From Spirochaetaceae bacterium (GTDB lineage: Bacteria; Spirochaetota; Spirochaetia; Treponematales; Breznakiellaceae), in contig JAITER010000076.1 of NCBI GenBank assembly GCA_031281945.1, forward strand, positions 1-64,000: a stretch of DNA of 64,000 nt, written 5' to 3'. Of this stretch, positions 44,051 to 53,708 are shown piece by piece. The notes under the pieces were generated by a model, which saw nothing but the letters and a program-made list of their open reading frames with translations, made no database searches and had not been told where the DNA came from. Position 1 is the stretch's first letter. Each line of letters begins with the position of its first letter. Both the position numbers and the translations under genes were made by a program.

Positions 44051-44124
44051 TGGGCGCGCAGGGATTCGAACCCCGGACATCCACGGTGTAAACGTGGCGC
44101 TCTAACCAGCTGAGCTACGCGCCC
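44051..44124 (-). tRNA. tRNA-Val (anticodon TAC)
   Basis: On the minus strand the 7-bp acceptor stem is GGGCGCG/CGCGCCC, the D arm contains GCTCAGCTGGTTAGAGC, the anticodon arm CCACG-TTTACAC-CGTGG gives anticodon TAC (valine GTA codons) and the T arm contains GGTTCGAATCC. The discriminator is A. The CCA end is not encoded. All stems pair without mismatch. Confidence 0.96.
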
Positions 44125-44159
44125 AAAACAAAAACCGCCGCACACGCAACGGCGCAATA

Positions 44160-44188
44160 ATACTGCCCCTAAAAGCCTGTATTGTCAA
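44160..44188 (-). promoter_or_regulatory. Promoter of tRNA-Val and purC
   Basis: On the minus strand a perfect TTGACA (44188-44183) is followed after 17 nt by CAGTAT, which overlaps TATTAT (44162-44157). The GC-rich discriminator TGCGCCG just after it is typical of stable-RNA promoters under growth-rate control. It lies about 35 nt before the tRNA and is the best -35 seen in the window. Confidence 0.7.
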
Positions 44189-44234
44189 TCGCCGCCATTT
44201 AAAAAAGACGGTTGGAATATTCCGCTTTTTGCTT

Positions 44235-44852
44235 TTACAGCCTGCCGCTCATTTTTCTGGAAATTTCCGCGGCGCGGGGCGGCGGCATATTTTCGTTCAT
44301 AAGCCAAACTGAAACCATGGAGGCCGTTCCCTCCCGGGCCGCGATTTCCTCCACCTTTTTAAAAAGGTCTATTATTTCCTGGTCGTCCATAGCCGTTATT
44401 ATGCGCACCGCCGCATCAGGCGGCATATTGGTAAGGTAGGAGGCGAACTGTTCTACGCTTTCGTCTTTCGCTTCCTGCGCGGATTTCGCGGCGTTAAGAG
44501 AGTTTTCCCTGTCGTCCAGATTTTTCTGGCGATCTTCCAGTTCGGCGGCCATCTGCGCGATTTCATCTTTTTGAGTTTTAAGCGAGCTTTCAACTTTATC
44601 CAGCTCCGCGTTGCGAAGGTCTAAGCCTTCGATAAGGACGGCGAGCCTTTCGGAATCCAGGTTTATCATCACGCCTTTTTCCGCGCCTTTTTGGGTGCGG
44701 CGGTTTAGGCCCAACAATTTGTAAACGGGAGACAGAACGGTTTTTACGTCTATCACGTTTAAATAATCAAACCATACAAGCCCGCCGGCCGCAATCATAA
44801 TGATTAAAATGAGAAGGATTATAGATTTTCCAAAATTTTTTCCTAAAGCCAT
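44235..44852 (-). CDS. flbB: FlbB-like periplasmic flagellar collar protein (MotE-like)
   Basis: A 205-residue protein with an N-terminal membrane helix (IILLILIIMIAAGGLVWF), a coiled coil (residues about 75-130) and a MgtE-N/MotE-like helical domain (YLTNMPPDAAVRIITAMDDQEIIDLFKKV, then NMPPPRAAEISRKMSG). Length and layout match what I recall of spirochaete FlbB, a base protein of the periplasmic flagellar collar that helps stator assembly. The match is from memory. It starts 3 nt after rnz and is probably cotranscribed with it. No other flagellar gene is in the window. Confidence 0.68.
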   Translation of the reverse strand: MALGKNFGKSIILLILIIMIAAGGLVWFDYLNVIDVKTVLSPVYKLLGLNRRTQKGAEKGVMINLDSERLAVLIEGLDLRNAELDKVESSLKTQKDEIAQMAAELEDRQKNLDDRENSLNAAKSAQEAKDESVEQFASYLTNMPPDAAVRIITAMDDQEIIDLFKKVEEIAAREGTASMVSVWLMNENMPPPRAAEISRKMSGRL

Positions 44853-44855
44853 TTT

Positions 44856-45782
44856 TTAATCCGCGTATTCTATTGGATGAACCGCCCTATCCCTGGAAAG
44901 AACCGACCGGGGGAAAATTTTTTGGGCTTCGCGCAACAATTCTTTTAACTCCCGCTCGGCATAGCGCGGGCTGTAGTGTATCAACGCAAGCTTTTTAACG
45001 CGCGCGTCCCTGGCTATAAAGGCGGCCTGTTCGCTGGTCATGTGTTTTTTATCCCTCGCGTCGTCTTCAATTTCGCGAGTGAACATACCCTCGCACACCA
45101 AAAAATCCGAGCCTTCAACTTCCTCGGCTATTCTCGGAAAATAAAGCGTATCGGTTACGAAGGAAAACTTGCGCCCGCTTCTTTTTTCACCCATTATGTC
45201 GCCGGGCGTTACGGTTTTTCCGTTTTCGAGCGTTATGGTTTCCCCGCGCTGCAAACGGGACCAAAGCGGCCCTTGCGGAACGCCTAGATTCAGCGCCTTT
45301 TCCGGATGAAATTCCCCCGGCCTTTCGTATTCTTCCAGCGTGTAACCCATGCAAGGTTTTGTATGCTTAAGCGGGAAACAGCGCACATGAAAATCTTCCG
45401 CCTGGTAGACAATTTGCGCTTCCGTAATTTCTTTTACGATTATTTCATAATTTATATACATATCCAGAACGCGCCTGCTTGTTTCTATGTACTCGGCTAT
45501 GCGCGGAGGGCCGAATATGTACAAAGGTTCGGCGCGGTCCACCTGCGAGGACAGCATAAGGATGCCGGGGATTCCGGTAACATGGTCGGCGTGAGTGTGG
45601 CTTATAAAAATCGCGGATATTTTTTTCCAGCGCAGGTTAAGGCGGCGCAGGCTCACCTGCGTCCCTTCTCCGCCGTCAAACAAAAAAAGTTCGCCTTCGC
45701 GGCGCAACAGCACGGAAGTAAGATGCCGGTTGGGTAAAGGCGCCATTCCACCGCAACCCAGTATAAACGCTTCAAAATTCAC
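44856..45782 (-). CDS. rnz: Ribonuclease Z
   Basis: A 308-residue metallo-beta-lactamase-fold endonuclease that trims tRNA precursors at the 3' side of the discriminator. The zinc motif is ISHTHADHVTG, preceded by LFDGGEGTQVSLRR; further ligands are in FPLKHTKP, FVTDT and LIHYSPRY. This is the tRNase Z form, with KHMTSEQAAFIA before the last His. It matters here because the tRNA-Val gene encodes no CCA end. It is followed by flbB. Confidence 0.94.
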   Translation of the reverse strand: MNFEAFILGCGGMAPLPNRHLTSVLLRREGELFLFDGGEGTQVSLRRLNLRWKKISAIFISHTHADHVTGIPGILMLSSQVDRAEPLYIFGPPRIAEYIETSRRVLDMYINYEIIVKEITEAQIVYQAEDFHVRCFPLKHTKPCMGYTLEEYERPGEFHPEKALNLGVPQGPLWSRLQRGETITLENGKTVTPGDIMGEKRSGRKFSFVTDTLYFPRIAEEVEGSDFLVCEGMFTREIEDDARDKKHMTSEQAAFIARDARVKKLALIHYSPRYAERELKELLREAQKIFPRSVLSRDRAVHPIEYAD

Positions 45783-46170
45783 CGCTTGATGATAGCGTTT
45801 TTAGGTTGAATTTTCAACATGGGCCGTCCGCTTCCAGATAGGAAATCGCCCGGCGGCTTAAAGCCGCTTTTTAACTAAAACAGGCGTTAATGCGGCCCTT
45901 TGTGATTTAAACCGGCGCGCCGCATAGCGGAACGGTGAAGACATTATTTAAAAAAAGATTTAATATTAATTTTGTTCAATTTTTTAAAGTCCGCGGATTT
46001 TTAAAAAACTTTGTAGAGGGGCGTTTTAAAAAACACGGTTTCTAAATAATTCACCTTTTCGTCCGCGCTGGAATAAAACAATTCAGCCGTTTTTTTGCGC
46101 GGTCGCGGAAAACTGAAAGTCCCGCCCAAACCAAACCGGTTTTAGGCGGCGGAGCGATTAGGAGTAAATC
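45783..46170. other. Intergenic region between rnz and chemoreceptor genes
   Basis: In 388 bp I see no gene. A GCGGC-TTAAA-GCCGC hairpin followed by TTTTT lies near 45856-45875 and reads as a weak terminator on the plus strand. An A/T-rich patch (about 45950-46000) probably holds the chemoreceptor promoter, but no clear -35/-10 pair is visible. Confidence 0.4.
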
Positions 46171-48282
46171 TTGCCAAAACTAACTTTACAAAAACTCTCT
46201 TTAGCTTCCATGTTGTCTATTGTAACTTTGCTCGAACTAATGGGCGTAACGGCGCTGGTTATAATTATTTCTTTGGTTCCATTCCGCAAACTAGCGGCTT
46301 CCAAAGTTGAGGATTATATAAACGAAAGCGTACTCCATTTACGGGACGAAATTAACGCCCAATTATACAATCACACAAACCTTTTAGCCCATGTGGAGAT
46401 AAGCTCCATCCCCTACATGAACAAAAAACCGGTTGACAGAAACGCGCTCAGCGCCCATTTTGATGAAATGCAATCCACGCTTGAAAACGTAATGATGATT
46501 TACAGCACGAACAACGTGCGGTGGAACGGGCCCGGCGGCTGGTGCGCGGCGAGCGTCGGCTGGATTCCAAACGCGGACTGGGACAACACAAAACGCTCCT
46601 GGTTTAACGACGCGAAAAACGCCGGCGGAAAAATCATATTCACAGACCCGTACATAGACGCCGCCACTGGAAACCTGATTTTCGCTATGGCGAAAACCGT
46701 TTTCGACCCGAAAACCGGCGAAGACCTGGGAGTTATATCCGAAAATGTTTCTATTTCCACTCTAACGGCGCTGGCTAACGCTCAAAAATCCATACCGGAA
46801 ATGAAAAGCTACATTCTGCATAAAACCGGGCTTTACATAACGCACGACGACGCGAGTTTTGTTATGCGCGAGGATTTTTTTAAAGATAAAAATTTTGAAA
46901 ACTTACGCGCCGGCGTGCTTTCCGGCTTCGCTTTTAGGGGCGAAAGCGGCGAATATATAATTTATTCGGACGTAATCCCCGCAGCCGACTGGCGCATAGT
47001 TTCCGTGCTTCCCTCGTCCGCCTTTTTAAACGAAATAAACCGGATAGCGGCCGTTTCCGCCGTTCTGGCGTTTATATACATGGTGATCATCGCTGTAATT
47101 ACGTTTATTGTAATGCGGCGCATAATTAAGCCGATTTCCATAGCGGCGTCTTTCTTAAAAGAAATTTCGGAGGACTCAGGGGACCTCACCAAAACTCTCG
47201 AAATAACGGCCAAAAACGAAATAGGCGACATGGCGTTTTATTTCAACAGCACCATGAAAAGAATTAAAAACATGGTTAAAACAATAAAAGACATATCCGA
47301 AAAACTAAACAAAACAGGCCGGGATCTTGCGCAAAACACAAGCAACGCGGCGTCTTCGGTGTATCATATAAGTTCCGCCGTCAAGAATATTTCCACAAAA
47401 ACGAAAGACCAGCAGGAAAGCGTAAGCCAAACCAACTTAACTATGGAACATTTGGCTTCCGCCATAAAAAATCTGGGGGCCCTGGTTGAAAAACAATCGG
47501 AAGAGACGTTGCGTTCCAACGCCGCCATAGAAAGAATGATTGAAAGCGTTAAATCCGTAACTAGAACAGTGAACGGAAACACCGAAAACATCAAAGACCT
47601 TACAGCCGCGTCCGAAGTTGGAAGATCCGAACTTAACGAGGCGTGCGCGAATATAAAAGAGGTCGCCGTTGAGTCGGAAGGGCTTTTGCGCATCAACTCC
47701 GTGATAAAAACACTGGCCAGTCAAACGAATCTGCTTGCGATGAACGCCGCGATAGAAGCCGCCCACGCCGGGGAGGCCGGAAAAGGATTTTCGGTGGTGG
47801 CCGAAGAAATACGCAAACTCGCCGAAAGTTCCGAAGGGCAATCAAAAATAATAAGCTCGACGTTAAAAAAGATGCGCGATTCCATCGAAAAAACGAACCT
47901 GGTTACAGCCGGCGTTCTAAACAAGTTTGAGGCGATTGGCTCTGGAGTAAACTCCGTTTCCAGGCAGTCGCTAGCGGTGGGCGCCGCTATGGAGGAGCAG
48001 GATAAAGTCAGCCGTCAAATGCAGGAAGCCTCAAAAAGCCTAGCCGCCATAAGCGAAGGCGTAAAAGCCGGCGCCAGGGAAATGCTGGAAGACAGCGCCG
48101 GCGTCATCGCGGAAAGCCGCAAACTGGGAGAAATGACGCTGGGAATAATAGAAAACATAAGCGAAATCAGCCGCGAAATATCAGGAATAGACGAATCGGT
48201 CGGCGTGGTGAAGAATGTAAGCGTCCAAAACAAAGAAACGATAGAAACGCTTGTGGAAGAAGCCTCGCGCTTCAAAATCTAA
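46171..48282 (+). CDS. Methyl-accepting chemotaxis protein
   Basis: A 703-residue chemoreceptor. The start is TTG with AGGAG 6 nt upstream. A first membrane helix (about 15-38) precedes a periplasmic dCache-like sensor domain ([56 protein letters not shown]). The second membrane helix is near 290-318, followed by HAMP and a long coiled-coil signalling domain. Its tip ([21 protein letters not shown] then [11 protein letters not shown], about 515-550) contacts CheA and CheW. The WFNDA/TDPYID pattern suggests a small-molecule ligand such as an amino acid, but the ligand is unknown. The C-terminus lacks a CheR-tethering pentapeptide. Confidence 0.94.
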   Translation: MPKLTLQKLSLASMLSIVTLLELMGVTALVIIISLVPFRKLAASKVEDYINESVLHLRDEINAQLYNHTNLLAHVEISSIPYMNKKPVDRNALSAHFDEMQSTLENVMMIYSTNNVRWNGPGGWCAASVGWIPNADWDNTKRSWFNDAKNAGGKIIFTDPYIDAATGNLIFAMAKTVFDPKTGEDLGVISENVSISTLTALANAQKSIPEMKSYILHKTGLYITHDDASFVMREDFFKDKNFENLRAGVLSGFAFRGESGEYIIYSDVIPAADWRIVSVLPSSAFLNEINRIAAVSAVLAFIYMVIIAVITFIVMRRIIKPISIAASFLKEISEDSGDLTKTLEITAKNEIGDMAFYFNSTMKRIKNMVKTIKDISEKLNKTGRDLAQNTSNAASSVYHISSAVKNISTKTKDQQESVSQTNLTMEHLASAIKNLGALVEKQSEETLRSNAAIERMIESVKSVTRTVNGNTENIKDLTAASEVGRSELNEACANIKEVAVESEGLLRINSVIKTLASQTNLLAMNAAIEAAHAGEAGKGFSVVAEEIRKLAESSEGQSKIISSTLKKMRDSIEKTNLVTAGVLNKFEAIGSGVNSVSRQSLAVGAAMEEQDKVSRQMQEASKSLAAISEGVKAGAREMLEDSAGVIAESRKLGEMTLGIIENISEISREISGIDESVGVVKNVSVQNKETIETLVEEASRFKI

Positions 48283-48337
48283 AGGCCGGTGGTTTAACGC
48301 GGCTTTTTGCGCCGGCGCGGCCTTTTACAGCCTTTTG

Positions 48338-49387
48338 TTACGCCAGTTCGACGCCCTGGCAGCCGCTGGTTACGGTTCCAAGCGCGTAGGCGGCCTCCCC
48401 CGCCTGGTTTAACTCATCGAGCGCTTTTTCCAGGTCTTTTTCTTTAACAATTAAAACCATGCCTACGCCCATGTTAAACGTGTTAAACATATCCCGGGGC
48501 GAAACTCCGCCTTCCGCCGCTATTAAATCAAATATGGGCGGCGTTCTTACGGCGCTTTTTTGAATCAGAGCCTGTTTTCCGGCGGGAAGAACGCGGGGTA
48601 TGTTTTCGTAAAAACCGCCCCCTGTAATATGGGCGGCGCCTAAAATTTCCACCTTTTTAGCCAGAGCAAGAACTGTTTTTACATATATTTTTGTCGGGGT
48701 GATAAGTTCTTCGCCAAGCGTTTTACCTAAAACGTCCACGCGAGAGCCCAATCTTTGCAAAGCGTCCGGGGAGGAGAGCGAAAAAATCTTTCGTATAAGC
48801 GAAAATCCGTTTGAGTGAACGCCGGAGGAAGGAAGCGCGATTATGGCGTCGCCCTCCTTTATTTTAGAAGGCTCCGGAAGGCGGGTTTTATCCGCCAAAC
48901 CCACCGCGAAACCAGCCAGGTCGTATTCACCGTTTGCGTAAAAAGACGGCATTTCCGCCGTTTCGCCACCTATAAGAGAACAGCCGGCCTGTACGCAACC
49001 GTCCGCCACGCCGCTTACAACCGCCTCTATTTTTTGCGGCGTTATTTTGTCGCAAGCTATATAATCCAGAAAAAACAACGGGGCGGCGAATGAACATACG
49101 ACGTCGTTTACGCACATGGCCACGCAGTCGATTCCAACCGTGTCATGCTTGTCCAGCAAAAAAGCCAATTTTAACTTCGTGCCCACCCCGTCCGCGCCGC
49201 TTACAAGCGCCGGTTCTTTTAAGCCGCTAAAATCCGGCGTAAAAACCCCGCCAAATCCCCCCAAACCTCCTGTAAAACCGTCCGTCCGCGCCCTTTCCAC
49301 GTGTTTTTTAATCAAATCCACAGCCTTGTAACCCGCGGTTACGTCTACGCCGCTTTCTTTATATTTTTCGCTAAAACTGTTTTTCAT
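48338..49387 (-). CDS. purM: Phosphoribosylformylglycinamidine cyclo-ligase
   Basis: PurM (AIR synthase) closes the imidazole ring in purine synthesis. The 349 residues contain YKESGVDVTAGYKAVDLIK, GTKLKLAF, GGETAEMPSFY, GVHSNGFSLIRK and HITGGGFYENIPRVLP. It is separate from purC and purF, 4 kb away on the same strand. The ATG lacks a ribosome binding site; TATTCT (49396-49401) ends 8 nt upstream, so the transcript is probably leaderless. A run of 14 G on the coding strand (49437-49424) lies at or just upstream of the expected -35 position. Confidence 0.96.
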   Translation of the reverse strand: MKNSFSEKYKESGVDVTAGYKAVDLIKKHVERARTDGFTGGLGGFGGVFTPDFSGLKEPALVSGADGVGTKLKLAFLLDKHDTVGIDCVAMCVNDVVCSFAAPLFFLDYIACDKITPQKIEAVVSGVADGCVQAGCSLIGGETAEMPSFYANGEYDLAGFAVGLADKTRLPEPSKIKEGDAIIALPSSGVHSNGFSLIRKIFSLSSPDALQRLGSRVDVLGKTLGEELITPTKIYVKTVLALAKKVEILGAAHITGGGFYENIPRVLPAGKQALIQKSAVRTPPIFDLIAAEGGVSPRDMFNTFNMGVGMVLIVKEKDLEKALDELNQAGEAAYALGTVTSGCQGVELA

Positions 49388-49423
49388 TTAAAAAAAGAAT
49401 AGAGTTTTAAAGGGTAATTTTCG

Positions 49424-49437
49424 CCCCCCCCCCCCCC
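49424..49437. repeat. 14-base C/G homopolymer in the purM-ligA promoter region
   Basis: Fourteen consecutive C on the plus strand, 95 nt before ligA and 36 nt before purM (as G on the purM strand). Such tracts change length by slippage. In Treponema pallidum, G tracts near promoters modulate tpr gene expression. Confidence 0.85.
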
Positions 49438-49496
49438 ACTCCTAAGCCTGGCGGAACGCCGCCCAATCTCGCATGACGCAACACGCTCTTTGAGTA

Positions 49497-49525
49497 TTGC
49501 GGTAAACCCGCGCCGCTTACATAAT
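49497..49525 (+). promoter_or_regulatory. Promoter of ligA
   Basis: TTGCGG (49497-49502), 17 nt, CATAAT (49520-49525), then 6 nt to the ATG at 49532. The geometry places the transcription start on the A of the ATG; no Shine-Dalgarno is present. Confidence 0.65.
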
Positions 49526-49531
49526 TAGGCG

Positions 49532-51520
49532 ATGAAGAACAAAAAACGCATAATCGAATTGGAAAACCTTATAATTCGCCACCAAATTCTATATTACGGA
49601 GGCGAAGCTGAAATAAGCGACGCGGAGTTTGACGCCCTTTGGGACGAACTAAAAAAAATAGCGCCGCAAAGCCCTGTTTTAGAGCGCGTAGGATCAGAAT
49701 TTCCCGCTTTTAACGGCGGGAAAATGGAAAACACGGAAAGAGACGCCGATGGATTTCCAAAAGCGCGTCATATTATACCAATGGGCAGCCAGGAAAAAGC
49801 CGCTAACGAGGAAGAATTCCGCGTTTGGGCCGAAAAAACCGCCGCCGCGCAATTCGTGGTTCAGCACAAACTGGACGGCGCCAGCCTTGAGTTGCAGTAC
49901 CAAAAAGGGCTTTTGCAAAAAGCCGTAACGCGCGGAGACGGCTTGATTGGAGACCAAATTACATCCAACGCGCTAAAAATGAACGGCGTTATAGCCAATC
50001 TCAACTGCGGCTTTACAGGCGGGGTGCGCGGCGAAGTCGTTATGACGCGCGAAATATGGAAAACCAAGTACAAAGACAAAGCGAATTGCAGGAACGCGGC
50101 CAACGGGCTTATGCGGCGCAAAAACGGGGATGAGTGTGAAAACCTCATGTTTATAAGCTACGACGCCGCCAAACCGGAAGACGAAGCTTTTTTTACGGAC
50201 GAAAACCAAAAAATAGAATGGCTTAAAGAAAAAGGTTTTTACACGCCTCCCAGCCTAATTTTTGATTCGGCGGAAAAAATAATTGAATACAGGAACGAAA
50301 CTGCGGAAAACAGGGATTCCATACCTTACGACATAGACGGGATCGTTGTAAAAGACCTTGTTACAGACTCAGAAGACCTTCGAAAAAACAGGCCGGAAAA
50401 ACAAATCGCTTTTAAATTTTCACTTTTAGAGGCTGTAAGCGTTCTTAGGGAAGTTGAATGGAGCGAAAGCGGCTGCACTTACACGCCGATTGGAATAGTG
50501 GATCCGGTGCGCATTTCCGGAACCACCGTAAAGCGCGCCAATCTGAACAACCCGGCTTCGATAAGGGCGCTGGGATTAAAAATAGGGCTGCCTGTAATTA
50601 TTGTAAAACGCGGCGAGATAATACCCAAAATAGAGGGCCTTGCGCAAGAATATTTAGAAAAATACACGCACTCAAAAGATGTGCGCGAAATTGAAAATCC
50701 GTCCGTTTGCCTTTCTTGCGGCGCGCAACTTAAGGATGAAGGGACGCGCCTTTACTGCCCTAACACTTCCTGCCCAAAAAGAATCTTGCACAGGCTGCAA
50801 AAATGGGCGTCGGTTATGGATATACAGGAAGCGGGTGAAAAACTTATTGAACAGCTTTTTAAAAAAGGGCGCGTGCGTTCAATTCATGATCTTTATACGC
50901 TTGAAACTGAAGAATTGGCCGGATACGACCGCATGGGGGAAGTTTCCGCGGCAAAAGTTATACGCAATATAAGGGCGGTCGGCGAAGTGAGCCTTTCGCG
51001 TTTCGCGGCGGGTTTTGATTTGGAAGGCGTGGGGGAGCTTATTTTTGAAAAGGCCGTGGAAGCCGGTTTTGACGCCCTGGAAAAACTTAGGGAAGCGGAA
51101 GAAGACGCCCTGGCCCAGGCCTACGGCATAGGTAGCGTAACCGCTAAAACCATAAAAGACGGGCTTTTAGAAACAAAAGAAGACATGGACGCGACGCTTG
51201 CGCTGGGTTTTGTAAAGATTAAAAAACCAAAGGAGGGCGGCGAAAGCGAGCGTTTAAAGGGCCTTTCTTTTTGTTTTACAGGCGAATTAAAAAAATTAAA
51301 AAGAAGCGAAGCCGAAAATCTCGCGCGCCGTAACGGAGGCTTGGTAAAATCTTCCGTTGTAAAAGATTTATCTTTTTTAGTTACAAACACCCCTCTATCC
51401 GGCTCGTCTAAAAACAAGAAAGCGCAAAAATTAAATGTTAAAATAATTAGCGAAGAAGAATTCTTTTCAAAAATAGAAGAGGGCGGAAAAAAACCGCTCA
51501 ATAATAACGGTGAGGCATGA
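49532..51520 (+). CDS. ligA: NAD-dependent DNA ligase
   Basis: LigA seals nicks in replication and repair using NAD. The 662 residues show all domains. Domain Ia is YYGGEAEISDAEFDALWDEL. The adenylation domain has the active-site Lys in HKLDGASLELQY and RGDGLIGDQITSN. An OB fold and a four-cysteine zinc finger (CLSCGAQL, CPNTSCPKR) follow. Helix-hairpin-helix repeats and a C-terminal BRCT (LKGLSFCFTGELKKLKRSEA) complete it. The gene diverges from purM, and its last 4 nt overlap the next gene. Confidence 0.96.
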   Translation: MKNKKRIIELENLIIRHQILYYGGEAEISDAEFDALWDELKKIAPQSPVLERVGSEFPAFNGGKMENTERDADGFPKARHIIPMGSQEKAANEEEFRVWAEKTAAAQFVVQHKLDGASLELQYQKGLLQKAVTRGDGLIGDQITSNALKMNGVIANLNCGFTGGVRGEVVMTREIWKTKYKDKANCRNAANGLMRRKNGDECENLMFISYDAAKPEDEAFFTDENQKIEWLKEKGFYTPPSLIFDSAEKIIEYRNETAENRDSIPYDIDGIVVKDLVTDSEDLRKNRPEKQIAFKFSLLEAVSVLREVEWSESGCTYTPIGIVDPVRISGTTVKRANLNNPASIRALGLKIGLPVIIVKRGEIIPKIEGLAQEYLEKYTHSKDVREIENPSVCLSCGAQLKDEGTRLYCPNTSCPKRILHRLQKWASVMDIQEAGEKLIEQLFKKGRVRSIHDLYTLETEELAGYDRMGEVSAAKVIRNIRAVGEVSLSRFAAGFDLEGVGELIFEKAVEAGFDALEKLREAEEDALAQAYGIGSVTAKTIKDGLLETKEDMDATLALGFVKIKKPKEGGESERLKGLSFCFTGELKKLKRSEAENLARRNGGLVKSSVVKDLSFLVTNTPLSGSSKNKKAQKLNVKIISEEEFFSKIEEGGKKPLNNNGEA

Positions 51521-52248
51521 CAACTAAAAAAACAAAAAAAACGGCGTCAAAAGCAAGAACGCCGGAGCTAAAAAAAAATATTTTTATTTTTTTATTTTTT
51601 ACGGTTTTAAATTTAGCGGCGGCGCAAGACGCTTTGCGCGGCGAGGTGCGCATTGACTCCGAGCCTGTTTACGCGCTGGAATTCGGCGTAGAACTCCCGT
51701 TAAGCGCCGCCGGCGCGCTTAAATGGGCGGCGGAAGAAGCCGCGCTTTCTTATTCGGCGATGATTTACGGCTGGAATTTTGATTACAAAATAGGAGACGC
51801 CTCGCGCTCCATAGCCGAAGATTTTAATCTGACGCCTAACGGCGCCGTAAACCCCTCCGGCGCAAACCTAAAAATGGAAACCCCTGTAAAAGAAGGCGGA
51901 TATTTTTTGATTTGGAGCGATTACAAATTGACGAAAGACCAGGCGTTGCGGTTCGCTTCGTGGAAAACCGCCGGAATAAGGGAGGTGCAGTCTTCCGGGA
52001 GCGGCGCGCTTACAGGGAAGGCGGGGAACGACTCGTTTGTCATGGTAAAAAGGGCCGCGCTTGAAGACGCCGCAAAAAACGCCGTGCGGGCGGCGTTGCG
52101 CGATAAATATACAAACCGTCCCAAAAACGCGCGCGGCAAGGCGGCTTTATCCGCGTTTCCGGTTTATAGAATAGAAGGCGGGCGCTGGGAAGCCTCGGCC
52201 CGTTTTCGCGTTAAGCTGGAAGAAACCGGCGGCTATGGGGTGTACTAA
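51517..52248 (+). CDS. Exported protein of unknown function coupled to ligA
   Basis: A 243-residue protein starting inside the ligA stop codon (ATGA overlap). A Lys-rich N-terminus precedes a signal sequence (IFIFLFFTVLNLAAAQ), so the mature protein should start near residue 37 and be periplasmic or secreted. The body contains ALEFGVELPLSAAGALKWAAEEAAL, YGWNFDYKIGD and a C-terminal YRIEGGRWEASARFRVKL; no cysteine or enzyme motif is evident. I do not recognise a family. Coupling to ligA may be only an accident of compact packing. Confidence 0.65.
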   Translation: MTTKKTKKTASKARTPELKKNIFIFLFFTVLNLAAAQDALRGEVRIDSEPVYALEFGVELPLSAAGALKWAAEEAALSYSAMIYGWNFDYKIGDASRSIAEDFNLTPNGAVNPSGANLKMETPVKEGGYFLIWSDYKLTKDQALRFASWKTAGIREVQSSGSGALTGKAGNDSFVMVKRAALEDAAKNAVRAALRDKYTNRPKNARGKAALSAFPVYRIEGGRWEASARFRVKLEETGGYGVY

Positions 52249-52307
52249 AAAACACAGCGTGCGGCCTGGTTTTTAGTTAAAGCGCGGGAAAAAAAGCAAC
52301 AGCGCTC

Positions 52308-53642
52308 CTAAATTACGTTTTTTGAACGCCATTTTCCGCGTTTCCATCTTGTTGTAAAAATCACGGCGCGAAAGAAAAAGTCCAGCCCCATGCCTATCCA
52401 CACGGAAAGGCCCTCAAAACCAAAAACATACGCGCATAGGTACGAACTGCTTATACGCACAAACCACATGGTGCATACGGCGCTTATCATTACAAACTTA
52501 ACGTCTCCCGCGGCCCGCAGGGCGTTTGGAAGGGCGAAGCTTAAAGGCCAGGCTATGGAAGACGTTATACAGTGCAAAGTAAGGTATTTTTGCGTTAGAG
52601 CCACCGTTTCACTTTGCAAATTAAAAAGTTTAAGCCACATATCCATGCACAATAGATTCATAATGTTAAGCGACACTATTACTATATATGTAAGCCTAAT
52701 AAGCCTAAAAGTCCAAAGTTTAGCGCCTTCGTAATCTTTCGCGCCCAAACATTGTCCGGTTATGGTAAGAATCGCCATGCCAAAGCCTGTGCCGGGCATA
52801 TACACAAAAGAGGCTATAGCCCCTGTTACGGCGTTAGCGGCTATGGCCGCGGTTCCAAAATCAGTCACCAGCCGCGCAAGCAGTATTTTTCCAAACTGAA
52901 AAAGCGAGCTTTCCACCGCCGCCGGAACGCCTATTCTTAATATTTTTTTTATCGCCAAAGCGTCCAGCTTTGTTTTGTGTATATTTTCAGGATATATAGG
53001 CGCGTATTTATCTTTACATTGCAGAATGAAGATAAGAACGCAGCCGGCTATCCTGCAAATAAGCGTACTCGCCGCGGCTCCGGCCACGCCTGTTTTTAAC
53101 ACGATGATAAAAATCCAGTTAAAAATTATATTTATAACATTCATAAAAACAGCGGTGAACATGGGGATTCTGCTGTTTCCCATAGCCCTAAAAAGAGACG
53201 CGCTGGATGTGTACAAAGCGAAAAACGGAAAGCTTAAAGATGTTATGCGAAAGTAAACGCGCGCGTTTTGCGTCACTTCATCTTCCATTTTTCCGTAAGC
53301 GGCGTATAGAATATATTTATAAAATATAAGCGTCACAACCATAAGAAAAACAGAAAGGACCGTATTCGCGAGCATCATTTGTTTTGAAGACGCGGCGCAA
53401 TTTTTCGAGTCTTTTCTGCCTATATACTGGCTGGCCACAACGGATCCCCCCGTAGCCAGGGCGGTGAATATAATAATTAAAAGCTGGTTTATTTGATCAA
53501 CCAAAGAAACGCCCGAAACCGCGGCCTCTCCCGCCGAGCTCACCATAACCGTATCCACAATTCCTATCGTAACGGCAAGCAGTTGTTCCACAATCAAAGG
53601 CCAAAGAAGGGCTCTTACAGTTTTATTATTCCATTCAGTCAT
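52308..53642 (-). CDS. MATE-family efflux transporter
   Basis: A 444-residue inner-membrane antiporter with about 12 helices in two related halves. Typical segments are LLWPLIVEQLLAVTIGIVDTVMVSSAGEAAVSGVSLVDQ near the start, and GVPAAVESSLFQFGKILLARLV with GMAILTITGQCLGAKDYEGAK in the second half. It exports cationic drugs or metabolites with Na or proton exchange. Of two close ATG codons the second (53642) has AAGGA at proper spacing. It is a single gene without a linked regulator. Confidence 0.93.
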   Translation of the reverse strand: MTEWNNKTVRALLWPLIVEQLLAVTIGIVDTVMVSSAGEAAVSGVSLVDQINQLLIIIFTALATGGSVVASQYIGRKDSKNCAASSKQMMLANTVLSVFLMVVTLIFYKYILYAAYGKMEDEVTQNARVYFRITSLSFPFFALYTSSASLFRAMGNSRIPMFTAVFMNVINIIFNWIFIIVLKTGVAGAAASTLICRIAGCVLIFILQCKDKYAPIYPENIHKTKLDALAIKKILRIGVPAAVESSLFQFGKILLARLVTDFGTAAIAANAVTGAIASFVYMPGTGFGMAILTITGQCLGAKDYEGAKLWTFRLIRLTYIVIVSLNIMNLLCMDMWLKLFNLQSETVALTQKYLTLHCITSSIAWPLSFALPNALRAAGDVKFVMISAVCTMWFVRISSSYLCAYVFGFEGLSVWIGMGLDFFFRAVIFTTRWKRGKWRSKNVI

Positions 53643-53708
53643 CAACATCCTTTTGGTTAAAACAACCGGAAACAGGCGCCGTTTTTGGGGTTTATCAACC
53701 CCAAAAGC

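Noticed and set aside
44026-44157. N-terminal extension of purC by 44 codons
   Set aside because: It would translate through the tRNA-Val gene; family length and the GGAG site support the GTG at 44025.
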